Below, in pieces: positions 57,420-64,000 of a stretch of 64,000 nucleotides of DNA. This DNA comes from Teichococcus aestuarii (GTDB lineage Bacteria > Pseudomonadota > Alphaproteobacteria > Acetobacterales > Acetobacteraceae). The stretch covers positions 1 through 64,000 of the forward strand of contig NZ_PDOA01000014.1 of NCBI RefSeq assembly GCF_003116135.1, given 5' to 3'. Each line of letters opens with the position of its first letter. The first letter of the stretch is position 1. The position numbers were made by a program, and so were the translations under genes. The notes below the pieces were generated by a model. The model was not told the DNA's origin. It searched no databases and saw nothing but the letters and a program-made list of their open reading frames with translations.

Positions 57420-59083
57420 GCGCCGCGCCCCGCCATGCTCTCCACCACGCTGCGCGTCTCCGAGGCGAGCTTCGCCAGGTCGATCATGGTCACGGTGATC
57501 TCCTCCGCCGCCGTGGCGTTGGACTGGCCGATGCGCGCCAGCGTGTCGACGCGGGCATTGATCTCGACCACCGTCGCCTGCTGCTGCTCCATCGCCACGG
57601 CGATGACGCCGGAGAGGCGGGCGCTCTCCGCCACGAAGCGCTCCAGCGTGTCCATGTCCTCGCCCACCGCGGCGGCGGTGCCGCTGCCCTCGCGCGTGCG
57701 CCGGCCGGCCACGCGCACGACATCGGCGATCTCCTGCGCCATCTGCTCGGTGCTGGCGGCCAGCGCCCGCACCTCCTCGGCCACCACGGCGAGGCCGCGG
57801 CCATGCTCGCCGGCGCGCGCCGCCTCGATCGCGGCGTTGATCGCCAGGATGTTGGTCTGCGTCGCGATCTTGGCGATGGTGGCGGCGATGCGCGTCACCC
57901 GCTCGGTGTCGTCGCCCACCGCGTCCACCAGCCCGATCAGGCTGCGCACTTTGGCCAGGTTGGCGGCGAGCAGCGCCTGCGCGTCCTGCGCCCGGTCGTT
58001 GGAGAGGATGGTGGTGCGCGCCACCTCGCCGATCGCCTCCCGCGTCTGGGAGAGCGCCTCGCCCACCTGGCGCAGCTCGGTGAGCTGGGTCAGCGCGCCG
58101 TCGCTCACCTGGCCGATGGCGTCCGAGGCCTGGGTGGTGGCGATGGCGGTGCGGCGCGCATTCTCCGCCGCCTGCTCGGTCAGCCGCCGCGTCGCCAGCA
58201 GGCTGTCCTTGAACACCAGCACGGCGCGGGCCATGTCGCCGAGCTGGTCGGCACGGCCGGTCTCGGGCACCTCGGCCTCCAGCTGGCCGTGCGAGAGCGC
58301 GTCCATCGCGGCGGCGATGCGGGTGACGGGGCGGGCGATCAGCCGCACCAGCACCACCAGCACCAGCAAGCTGACGGCCAGCCCGGCGATGGCCACGGCC
58401 AGCACGATGCGCCGGGCCTGCGCCGCCAGCGCCTGCGCCTCCTCCACGCTGCGCGCCCCGCGTTCCTGCACCAGCGCGCGGGCGGCCTGGGCGACGCGGC
58501 CATAGGTCGTCATGTGGTCCAGCCATTCCTCGTGCAGCGGGCCGAGCGGCTCGCCGGACGGGCCGAGCAGGGCGGCGCGGATGCGCGCCACCAGCGCCGG
58601 CAGGCGGGCGGCCATGTCGCGGCCGCCGCCCAGCAGGGCGGGGTCCAGCTCCTGCCGCAGCAGCGCATCGACGCGGGCGAAGCTTTGCAGGACGGCCGCG
58701 CTGCCCTCCTCGACGCGGGGCGCCGCCTCGCGGGGGCGCAGCATGCCGGCCAGCACGCCGGCGAAGCGGGCGGAGAACTCGGCCACGTCGTGCGAGAGGG
58801 CGTCCACCGCCGCATCGGCCTGCCGGTCACGCACGCCGATCTGCTCGATCAGGGCGGCCTGGTGCCGGCTGGTGAACAGGGCGGTGCCGCTGAGCAGCAG
58901 CACGACGGCCAGCACCAGGGCGGCGATCACCATGGCGCGCGCGCCAATGCGGCCGAACCAGATCGACAGGCGGTCGGGCCCGGCCGCGCCGCCACGCACG
59001 GCCCATTGCGGCTGCGGAGCGGCGGGTTGCGGCGCGGAGCCGGCTGACAAGGGTGGCGTGGCGGCCGGCCGGCTGGCGTCCAT
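57416..59083 (-). CDS. Methyl-accepting chemotaxis protein
   Basis: The 555-residue receptor has a Pro/Ala-rich N-terminus, membrane segments at about 48-70 and 225-250, a periplasmic sensing region of about 150 residues between them, a HAMP domain ([20 protein letters not shown], then [13 protein letters not shown]) and a signalling coiled coil. The hairpin tip is [30 protein letters not shown]. No C-terminal CheR-binding pentapeptide is visible. It overlaps the receiver-phosphatase gene (ATGA), so the two form an operon. No cheA, cheW or flagellar genes are in the window. Confidence 0.94.
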   Translation of the reverse strand: MDASRPAATPPLSAGSAPQPAAPQPQWAVRGGAAGPDRLSIWFGRIGARAMVIAALVLAVVLLLSGTALFTSRHQAALIEQIGVRDRQADAAVDALSHDVAEFSARFAGVLAGMLRPREAAPRVEEGSAAVLQSFARVDALLRQELDPALLGGGRDMAARLPALVARIRAALLGPSGEPLGPLHEEWLDHMTTYGRVAQAARALVQERGARSVEEAQALAAQARRIVLAVAIAGLAVSLLVLVVLVRLIARPVTRIAAAMDALSHGQLEAEVPETGRADQLGDMARAVLVFKDSLLATRRLTEQAAENARRTAIATTQASDAIGQVSDGALTQLTELRQVGEALSQTREAIGEVARTTILSNDRAQDAQALLAANLAKVRSLIGLVDAVGDDTERVTRIAATIAKIATQTNILAINAAIEAARAGEHGRGLAVVAEEVRALAASTEQMAQEIADVVRVAGRRTREGSGTAAAVGEDMDTLERFVAESARLSGVIAVAMEQQQATVVEINARVDTLARIGQSNATAAEEITVTMIDLAKLASETRSVVESMAGRGA

Positions 59084-59255
59084 GCTGCTCCAGGTGGTGG
59101 AAAGGCGGTGGATGGAGAGGCGGGGTTGCGTGCGCCCGCCACGCTACTCTCTCGGGCCCCGGGGCGCCAAGCCACGGGCCGGAATTCGGCCGCCGCGGGT
59201 TTGACCCGGGGCCGGCACGGGGCGAAGCTTCCCGCAGAGCCAGGGGAGGAAACAC

Positions 59256-59963
59256 ATGGCCGAATACCCGTTCACCGCCGCCGATCTCGAGGCGCTGCGG
59301 GCCTGGGACACCCCCACCATCTGCAACGCGCTGGAGCTGGTGGCGCCGCAGCGGCGCGGCCACGGCTACACGGTGCGGCCGCTGGTGGCGGCCGATGTGA
59401 CGCTGCGGCCGGTCTGCGGCCTGGCGCGCACCGGCACGATTCGCGCCGCCGCCCCCTCCGGCCGTCCGGCGGAGGTGGACCACGCCGTGCGCACGGGCTG
59501 GTACGAATACGTCGCCGAGGCGGCGATGCCGACCGTCGTGGTGCTGCAGGACCTGGACGACACGCCGGGCTACGGCGCCTTCTGGGGCGAGGTGCATTCC
59601 GCCGTGCACAAGGCGCTGGGCGCGCAAGGCTGCGTCACCAACGGCTCCTTCCGCGACATCGACGCGCTGGCGCCGGAGTTCCAGATTCTCGGCGGGGTGG
59701 TGAACCCGAGCCATGCCTATGTCCACATGGTGGCCTATGGCCAGGACGTGTCGGTGCATGGCATGGCCTGCGTGCATGATGCCGTGGTGCATGCCGACCG
59801 GCACGGCGCGGTGGTCATCCCGCACGAGGCGGTGCGCCAGATCCTGCCCGCCATCGAGCTGGGGGCACGGCGGGAAAAGGTGATCCTCGACCTGTGCAAA
59901 TCCGGCGACTTCTCCGTGGCGAAGCTGCGGGAGGCGCTGTCGCGATCGAAGGAGATCCACTGA
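59256..59963 (+). CDS. RraA family protein
   Basis: The 235-residue protein starts AEYPFTAADLEALRAWDTPT and has the RraA/HMG-aldolase fold: AWDTPTICNALELVAPQRRG, the metal site VVVLQDLDDTPGYGAFWGEV followed by the GCVTNGSFRDIDAL loop with its Arg/Asp pair, and HADRHGAVVIPHEAVRQILP. These proteins are either class II pyruvate aldolases (4-hydroxy-4-methyl-2-oxoglutarate or oxaloacetate lyases) or RNase E regulators. The GSFRD signature favours an aldolase-like metalloenzyme. It is divergent from the MCP gene. Confidence 0.9.
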   Translation: MAEYPFTAADLEALRAWDTPTICNALELVAPQRRGHGYTVRPLVAADVTLRPVCGLARTGTIRAAAPSGRPAEVDHAVRTGWYEYVAEAAMPTVVVLQDLDDTPGYGAFWGEVHSAVHKALGAQGCVTNGSFRDIDALAPEFQILGGVVNPSHAYVHMVAYGQDVSVHGMACVHDAVVHADRHGAVVIPHEAVRQILPAIELGARREKVILDLCKSGDFSVAKLREALSRSKEIH

Positions 59964-59966
59964 GCC

Positions 59967-60383
59967 ATGCCCGCCGCCCTCCGCCGCCTTGGAGTCGTGC
60001 TGTCGATCGCGGGCGCCATGCCCGCCCTGGCGCAGGAGGGGGAGGGCGGCTTCGCCCGCCTTCCGCAGATGGCGCCGGCCCTGGTGGCCTGCCTGCAGGC
60101 GGCGCCCGGGAGCGCGGCAACGGCGGCGCTGCCGATGAACCATGGCAGGGCGCTGGTGCGGCTGGAGCGGCCAGATGGCGAGCGGCGGGAATGCGTGGCG
60201 GAGCTGGGCCCGGCGGGGCGGCCGGCGCGGGTGGAGAGCGACCGCCCGGTGGGGGCGGCGCCGCCGCTGCCGGGCGAGGGAGAGCGGCGCTTCACGCTGC
60301 GCCCCCTCTGCGGGGGCGCGGCCGCCGTGCGGGACGAGGCCGGCACGGCGGCAGGCTGGCTGAACCCTTCCGCCTGCCGCTGA
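59967..60383 (+). CDS. Small secreted protein of unknown function
   Basis: A 138-residue frame beginning three bases after the RraA-like gene, so cotranscribed. It has an N-terminal export signal (RRLGVVLSIAGAMPALAQ), then a mature part with few conserved features, two or three cysteines (LVACLQA, RRECVAEL, RPLCGGA) and a Gly/Ala/Pro-rich composition. The cysteines may form a disulfide in the periplasm. I do not recognise the family. Confidence 0.6.
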   Translation: MPAALRRLGVVLSIAGAMPALAQEGEGGFARLPQMAPALVACLQAAPGSAATAALPMNHGRALVRLERPDGERRECVAELGPAGRPARVESDRPVGAAPPLPGEGERRFTLRPLCGGAAAVRDEAGTAAGWLNPSACR

Positions 60384-60430
60384 GTGGGAGCGGCGGGCGG
60401 GCGGGGTTCGGCCTCCCCTTGCTCGGCCCC

Positions 60431-60715
60431 TTACTCGGCCGGCTGCACCAGGCGCAGCAGGCGGCTGTCGTCGTTGTCCTCGTCCATCTCGATGTCTTCC
60501 TCGACCGGCGCGCAGCCGAGGGACATCAGCCGCTCGGCCGCGTCCACTTCCATCAGCGCCTCGAGGATGGTGGACCGGCTGGGCGCGGGGCGCTCCTGCA
60601 GGGCGTCCAACAGCAGCGCCTGCGCTGCCTGGATGCGCAGATGCGCCAGAGTCTGAGGATGCTCCATGTCGATCATGTTCGGGACGCCTATGGGGGGGAA
60701 AGGATGCGAATTCAT
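60431..60715 (-). CDS. Small acidic protein of unknown function
   Basis: A protein of about 94 residues. A helical middle (QTLAHLRIQAAQALLLDALQ; TILEALMEVDAAERLMS) is followed by an acidic tail (APVEEDIEMDEDNDDSRLL). The helices have a heptad-like spacing of Leu/Ala, so a dimerisation role is possible. The start is uncertain: 60715 (MNSHPFPP), 60676 (MIDMEHPQ) or 60667. The upstream DNA is more AT-rich than its surroundings, with an inverted repeat at 60733-60787. I do not recognise a family. Confidence 0.65.
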   Translation of the reverse strand: MNSHPFPPIGVPNMIDMEHPQTLAHLRIQAAQALLLDALQERPAPSRSTILEALMEVDAAERLMSLGCAPVEEDIEMDEDNDDSRLLRLVQPAE

Positions 60716-61020
60716 CCTATGCGCGCTTTCGGGTAACGCACATGCTCCGTTCACGCTTAACACCTAATGTTGATGCGATTGCGTTACGCTTTCTTACAAG
60801 GGAAAGTCTTCGCGAGGAGCGGCCAAATTTTTGTGCGTAGCCACATCTTGGAAAGGAAAAAATGAATTCACGGAGTCGGGAGAGGCCCTGTGGTTTTCTC
60901 AGTACTTGCGGGGGCTTCTTCTACCGTTTTCTGTGATCGAGGCCGCCGGGCCGCCCACCGCCGGACCGGAGCGCGCCCGGCCAGGGCCACGCTCCGTCGC
61001 TCGCCCCGGCCGGTGCCGCT
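60716..61020. other. Lower-GC intergenic region with an inverted repeat
   Basis: The 305 bases between the small acidic gene and the SH3-domain gene are notably AT-richer at 60720-60930. GTAACGCA (60733-60740) and TGCGTTAC (60780-60787) form an 8-base inverted repeat just upstream of the acidic-protein gene, a possible operator. The right part holds one candidate very small gene (see 60862). Confidence 0.55.
60862..60936 (+). CDS. Candidate 24-codon small open frame
   Basis: ATG at 60862 is preceded by GGAAAGGAAAA, a good purine-rich ribosome site in an AT-rich context, and the frame ends at TGA 60934-60936. The peptide begins MNSRSRERPCGFLSTCGG and contains two cysteines. There is no family evidence, and a frame this short can be chance, so it is offered only because the translation signal is better than for most genes here. 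Confidence 0.2.
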   Translation: MNSRSRERPCGFLSTCGGFFYRFL

Positions 61021-62457
61021 TCAGTCGAGCAGATTGCCGTAGATCCAGCCCAGCTCCGTTCCGTTCGGCAGGAAGACGTGCTGCCAGCCATATTCCTCGC
61101 CGGCGATCCGGACCTCGGCGCCCGTCTGCACGGTGCGCACCACCGGCGCCGATCCGGAGGGTGCCGCGCGGACATTCGCATCCATCCGCACCCGTGCAAC
61201 CCGGCCCATGGCGGGCGCTGGCGCCGCGGGAGCCGTGGCCGCCGGCGGTTCCGGGGCGGCCGGGGGCGGCAGCGGCAGGGGTGGGGGCAGATCGATGGTC
61301 GGCACCGGCTCCAGCGCCAGCGGGGCCGCGGGCACGGCGCCGGAGGGTGGCGCGGCGGCCGATGGAGCCGCGCTGGCGGCCGGCGGCGCGGAAGCCGGGG
61401 CGGGGGGCGCGGCGCGCTGGGTCTCGGCCACCCGCGCCGGGGCTTCCGCCGTCTGCTGCTGCGGCGCCACCAGCAGATTCACCAGCAGCCAGGCGCCACC
61501 CAAGGCCGGGATGACTCCGAGCCAGGCCCATTTCAGCCCGCCCTGGCGCCGGGCGCGCGCCGGGGAGCCTGCGGCCGGAAGCGCCGGGGCGCTCGCCAGC
61601 GGGCCCGCCGCACGGCGCACGATCCGCGCTCTCTGGTTGCGCGGCGGCGGGGGCGGCGGTGTGGCGGGGGCGCTGAGCTGACGATACGGGTGCAGGCTGC
61701 GGTAGGGCCGCTCCGCCAGCACCTCCAGATAGTTCCGGTATGCCGCCACGAAGGCGCCGCCCAGCGCCGTGTTGCTCACCGCGATGGATTTCTCCAGCCC
61801 TTCGCCGCTGATGTCGATGCGCAGGTACTGGGCCAGCGGCCGGCCATCCTCATGCCCGACGATCTCCGCATCGCCGGAGGGCGTGTTCTCGACGAAGCGG
61901 AAGGAGCCGACATCCATCGCCAGGCGCGTGGCATCCAGCACCCGCTCGCTGCCCTGGAAGCGGCCGGGCAGGAATTCCCAGAAGCCGACGCCCATGAGCA
62001 GGACGGTGCTCTCATCCTCGCCGAGGCCAGGCTCAGGGCGCGTGGTGATGGTCAGGTGGCGGGGCAGATGCCGGAAGGCACCGCCGCCGGCATCCGGCCG
62101 CGTCACGACCTCGAACACCAGCCCGGCCTTGGCAAGGTCGGCGGCGGTGCGGACGAACTGCCGGAAGGCCTCACGCAGGCCAGGCCGCTCCAGATAGGCG
62201 CGCGCATCCTGCAGCAGGGCGATCCGGGCCTCATCCGGCGCATCCGGGGTTCCGGATCTCGCTGTTTCCTTCGCCGGAGCCGGGGTGCGGCCCAGGGGGC
62301 GTGGGGAGGGGCTGGGCGGGGGAGGTGCTGCCGCCGGGCCGGGCCGGGCCAGGCCGGGGGCCGGGCCTTGCCCGGCTGGCATGCGCAGGAAAGGCTGCGC
62401 CCGATCGCCCTGAGCGAGATCCGCCCTCTCGGGGGAAGTGTTGAGGCGGGGTGACAT
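61021..62457 (-). CDS. Membrane protein with C-terminal SH3-like domain
   Basis: The 478-residue protein has a Pro-rich N-terminal tail, a globular domain of about 200 residues (DARAYLERPGLREAFRQFVR to SLHPYRQL) that I do not recognise, and a single membrane segment (LKWAWLGVIPALGGAWLLVN). A long Pro/Ala-rich linker follows, then a C-terminal SH3b domain (VRMDANVRAAPSGSAPVVRT, then VQTGAEVRIAGEEYGW and NGTELGWIYGNLL). The cytoplasmic domain and the periplasmic SH3 suggest an envelope-associated sensor or scaffold binding peptidoglycan, with cell-wall binding inferred from the SH3b type. Confidence 0.78.
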   Translation of the reverse strand: MSPRLNTSPERADLAQGDRAQPFLRMPAGQGPAPGLARPGPAAAPPPPSPSPRPLGRTPAPAKETARSGTPDAPDEARIALLQDARAYLERPGLREAFRQFVRTAADLAKAGLVFEVVTRPDAGGGAFRHLPRHLTITTRPEPGLGEDESTVLLMGVGFWEFLPGRFQGSERVLDATRLAMDVGSFRFVENTPSGDAEIVGHEDGRPLAQYLRIDISGEGLEKSIAVSNTALGGAFVAAYRNYLEVLAERPYRSLHPYRQLSAPATPPPPPPRNQRARIVRRAAGPLASAPALPAAGSPARARRQGGLKWAWLGVIPALGGAWLLVNLLVAPQQQTAEAPARVAETQRAAPPAPASAPPAASAAPSAAAPPSGAVPAAPLALEPVPTIDLPPPLPLPPPAAPEPPAATAPAAPAPAMGRVARVRMDANVRAAPSGSAPVVRTVQTGAEVRIAGEEYGWQHVFLPNGTELGWIYGNLLD

Positions 62458-63143
62458 GCCGTGGAACCTCGCACAGCGCGAGAGCCGGTCAAGTCAATAG
62501 GAGGGAACAGAACGAGGATACTGGGGTGTGCAAGGTCACAATTAAGAGGAAACGTAAAGTAGAATAAGGCACGTTCTCTGCACCTCCTCTCGACCGGCAA
62601 ACGAGAACCTCACGGGGGCGTTATTATTTTAATTTCCTTTCTGGTTGAGGCTTTGCGCGTTTTGCGGGACGCCCGGGATTCCTCCCTGTGGGTTTGACAA
62701 GACAATGAAAATAAAGGGTTTTCGCTGGTTTTTCTGCCTCGCCCTCCGCCTCTTTCTTCTTGAGCGATGATGCGGCAGATTCGACGGACGACCAAATATT
62801 GAGACGCTCTCGTATTTCTGAACACCCGTGGAGGCGCCGCGAGGCATCACGGGGTTTGAACCGGAAGTGGAGTGTCTGTTAAGGAAAAGTCATGAGGAGT
62901 TCGTGCTTCCCGCACGGCGCGATCATGACGATCACGCCGCCATAATCTTCCGGACTGGCCCGTGGTGCCAGGCCCGCCGTCGCGTGCGTCTCCGGGGCAG
63001 TTCCTGCCCGGCCGGAAGCGTCCGATGTGCCGTGCCGCGCAGACCAGGGCATCCGCCAGGCCATCCGGCCTGACAGCACTCCCGATTCTTCCGACCTGAA
63101 TTCCCCCACGGGGCCTGCCTGCGCAGGCCGCGCGCGATGAGGA
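62458..63143. other. Long, lower-GC intergenic region
   Basis: 686 bases without a convincing gene, clearly richer in A and T than the rest, especially 62530-62900 (stretches such as TTATTATTTTAATTTCC and ACAATGAAAATAAAGGG). A TTGACA occurs at 62694-62699 with no good -10. Short frames on minus around 62610-62850 are Arg/Lys-rich, have poor start context and no family resemblance. It may be a large regulatory region for the flanking divergent genes or a remnant of inserted DNA. Confidence 0.6.
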
Positions 63144-64000
63144 ATGGCCGCATTGTCGAACGAGATCCCCCGTGCCCCGACGGGTGCCCCCGATTCCTCG
63201 CCGCATCGTACCGCCGCGCCCTCGCCGGCACCCGCCGCGGGCATCTCGGCGCCACATCCCCCACCCCCGCGGGACGGGGGGACGGACCCCTCGGAGCGCC
63301 GCGCCGCGCGCCGCTTCCTGCTCACGGTCCTGGCGCTGATCCTGGCCGGGGCCGGCGTGCTGGCCGGCGGGCACATGGCTCTCGCCCGGATCGGCCGGCT
63401 GCCGGACCCGCCGCTGACCGCCACCTGGTGCATCGACGAGAAGCTCGCCGCGCTGCGCGACGTGGCGCTGGAGGACCGCGTCCTGCTCGCCCTCGGCTCC
63501 TCCGCCACCTGGCGCAACCTCGACATGCCGCTGATCGCCAGGCAACTGGGGGATGAGCGCGTCTACAACGCCGCGCCCTGCTATCTGCACATCGACCAGA
63601 CCGCCTTCCTGGCCGGCTTCCTGCTGGACCGGGCGCCCCAGGTGCGGACGGTGATGGTGGTGCTGGCGCCGCGCGACTTCGAATCCTGCCCCGCCGAGGC
63701 CACCGCCTTCTTCGACACCGCCCTGGGCGATGCCTACCTCTCCGGCCTGGTGCCGTCCTGGCTGCCCTATGTCACCGGCTTCCGGCCGCTCTACCTGGTC
63801 CGCGCCGCCGCCGGCGCTGTCGATGGCGCGCCGCTCAGCCCCGAGGCGGTGGCGGAGGACGGGCTGGGCTCCAGCATCCTGCGCAACCCGCATTCCTGGC
63901 GCCCCGCCCCCGCCTTCGACGAGGCCTGCTACGCTGGCCTGGCCGAGCTGGAGCGAGTGGTGGCGTCGCACGGCGCGCGGCTGGTTCTGGCCACCCTGCC
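63144..64000 (+). CDS. Membrane-anchored SGNH-like protein, 3' end beyond the window
   Basis: From the ATG at 63144 the frame is open to the window edge (about 285 residues). It has a Pro-rich N-terminus (about residues 1-50), one membrane segment (FLLTVLALILAGAGVLAGGH) and an extracytoplasmic domain starting LLALGSSATWRNLDMPLIA, which resembles block I of SGNH hydrolases with a GSS nucleophile. PQVRTVMVVLAPRDFE is the second strand. Such membrane-tethered proteins often work with MBOAT O-acetyltransferases to modify exopolysaccharide (AlgX/DltD-type). That link, and whether it is catalytic, needs the missing 3' part and neighbours. Confidence 0.7.
   Translation, partial: MAALSNEIPRAPTGAPDSSPHRTAAPSPAPAAGISAPHPPPPRDGGTDPSERRAARRFLLTVLALILAGAGVLAGGHMALARIGRLPDPPLTATWCIDEKLAALRDVALEDRVLLALGSSATWRNLDMPLIARQLGDERVYNAAPCYLHIDQTAFLAGFLLDRAPQVRTVMVVLAPRDFESCPAEATAFFDTALGDAYLSGLVPSWLPYVTGFRPLYLVRAAAGAVDGAPLSPEAVAEDGLGSSILRNPHSWRPAPAFDEACYAGLAELERVVASHGARLVLATL

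Noticed and set aside
62610-62850. Short Arg/Lys-rich minus-strand frames in the AT-rich spacer
   Set aside because: No ribosome site, no family resemblance and they overlap each other in different frames.

Overview
This is a very GC-rich chromosomal segment in which almost every base is coding and third codon positions are nearly always G or C. The gene content points to an alphaproteobacterium, most likely Acetobacteraceae (Roseomonas-like). The reasons are a CcrM GANTC methylase with a RAMA-type tail, an Fo ATP synthase operon (atpI-atpB-atpE-atpF'-atpF) separate from F1, an ispH-thrB-rnhA cluster, a DsbA-like gene directly before smc, and DUF721 and FAH-family genes of the usual alphaproteobacterial kinds. 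The taxonomy is inferred from gene families and was not searched.

Layout. 0-3.4 kb: ispH-thrB-rnhA (minus) and a divergent lipoprotein. 3.5-8.2 kb: a tandem glycine riboswitch followed by gcvT-gcvH-gcvP. 8.3-18 kb: housekeeping and repair genes, namely a DUF2892 protein, DUF2891, topoisomerase IB, a GNAT enzyme, rnhB, ccrM, DUF3072, bioY, mutY, a DciA-like gene, a DinB protein and a uracil/xanthine permease. 18-22.8 kb: a DsbA-like thiol protein and smc. 22.9-25.9 kb: a two-gene unit resembling the PruR/DcpA pterin-to-c-di-GMP pathway. 25.9-28.6 kb: the Fo operon, closed by a strong intrinsic terminator. 28.7-31.6 kb: metW, a D-threonine-aldolase-like enzyme and an EamA exporter. 31.6-35.6 kb: a minus-strand UDP-glucuronate precursor operon (galU-ugd-pgm) with a GGCT-like gene at its end. 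35.7-39.6 kb: a VWA/J-domain pair, maeB and tRNA-Leu(GAG). 39.7 kb: lipB, whose product initiates lipoylation of proteins such as GcvH.

40.4-47.3 kb is a catabolic block: a LuxR-type regulator, an Ldh-family oxidoreductase and a UxaA-family dehydratase on plus, with an FAH-family enzyme and two alpha/beta hydrolases on minus. It suggests sugar-acid or hydroxyacid degradation, substrate unknown. 47.4-52.7 kb: two glycosyltransferases, an Lrp/AsnC regulator divergent from a zeta-class GST (maleylacetoacetate isomerase type), and an M20 peptidase. 52.7-55.1 kb: a cupin lipoprotein, then a LysR regulator divergent from a class A beta-lactamase (AmpR/bla arrangement). 55.1-59.1 kb: an orphan amino-acid-binding protein and an MCP / receiver-PP2C phosphatase operon. 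59.3-64 kb: an RraA-like gene, small unknown genes, an SH3-domain membrane protein, a lower-GC spacer and a truncated SGNH-like membrane protein.

The signals most worth following are: (1) a recurring gene-end element, a hairpin plus T-tract followed by a conserved TGTCAGTT octamer, seen at four gene ends; (2) three GANTC sites packed into the ccrM promoter region; (3) the PruR/DcpA-like unit; (4) the MCP-phosphatase operon. No CRISPR array, rRNA, insertion sequence or prophage was seen.
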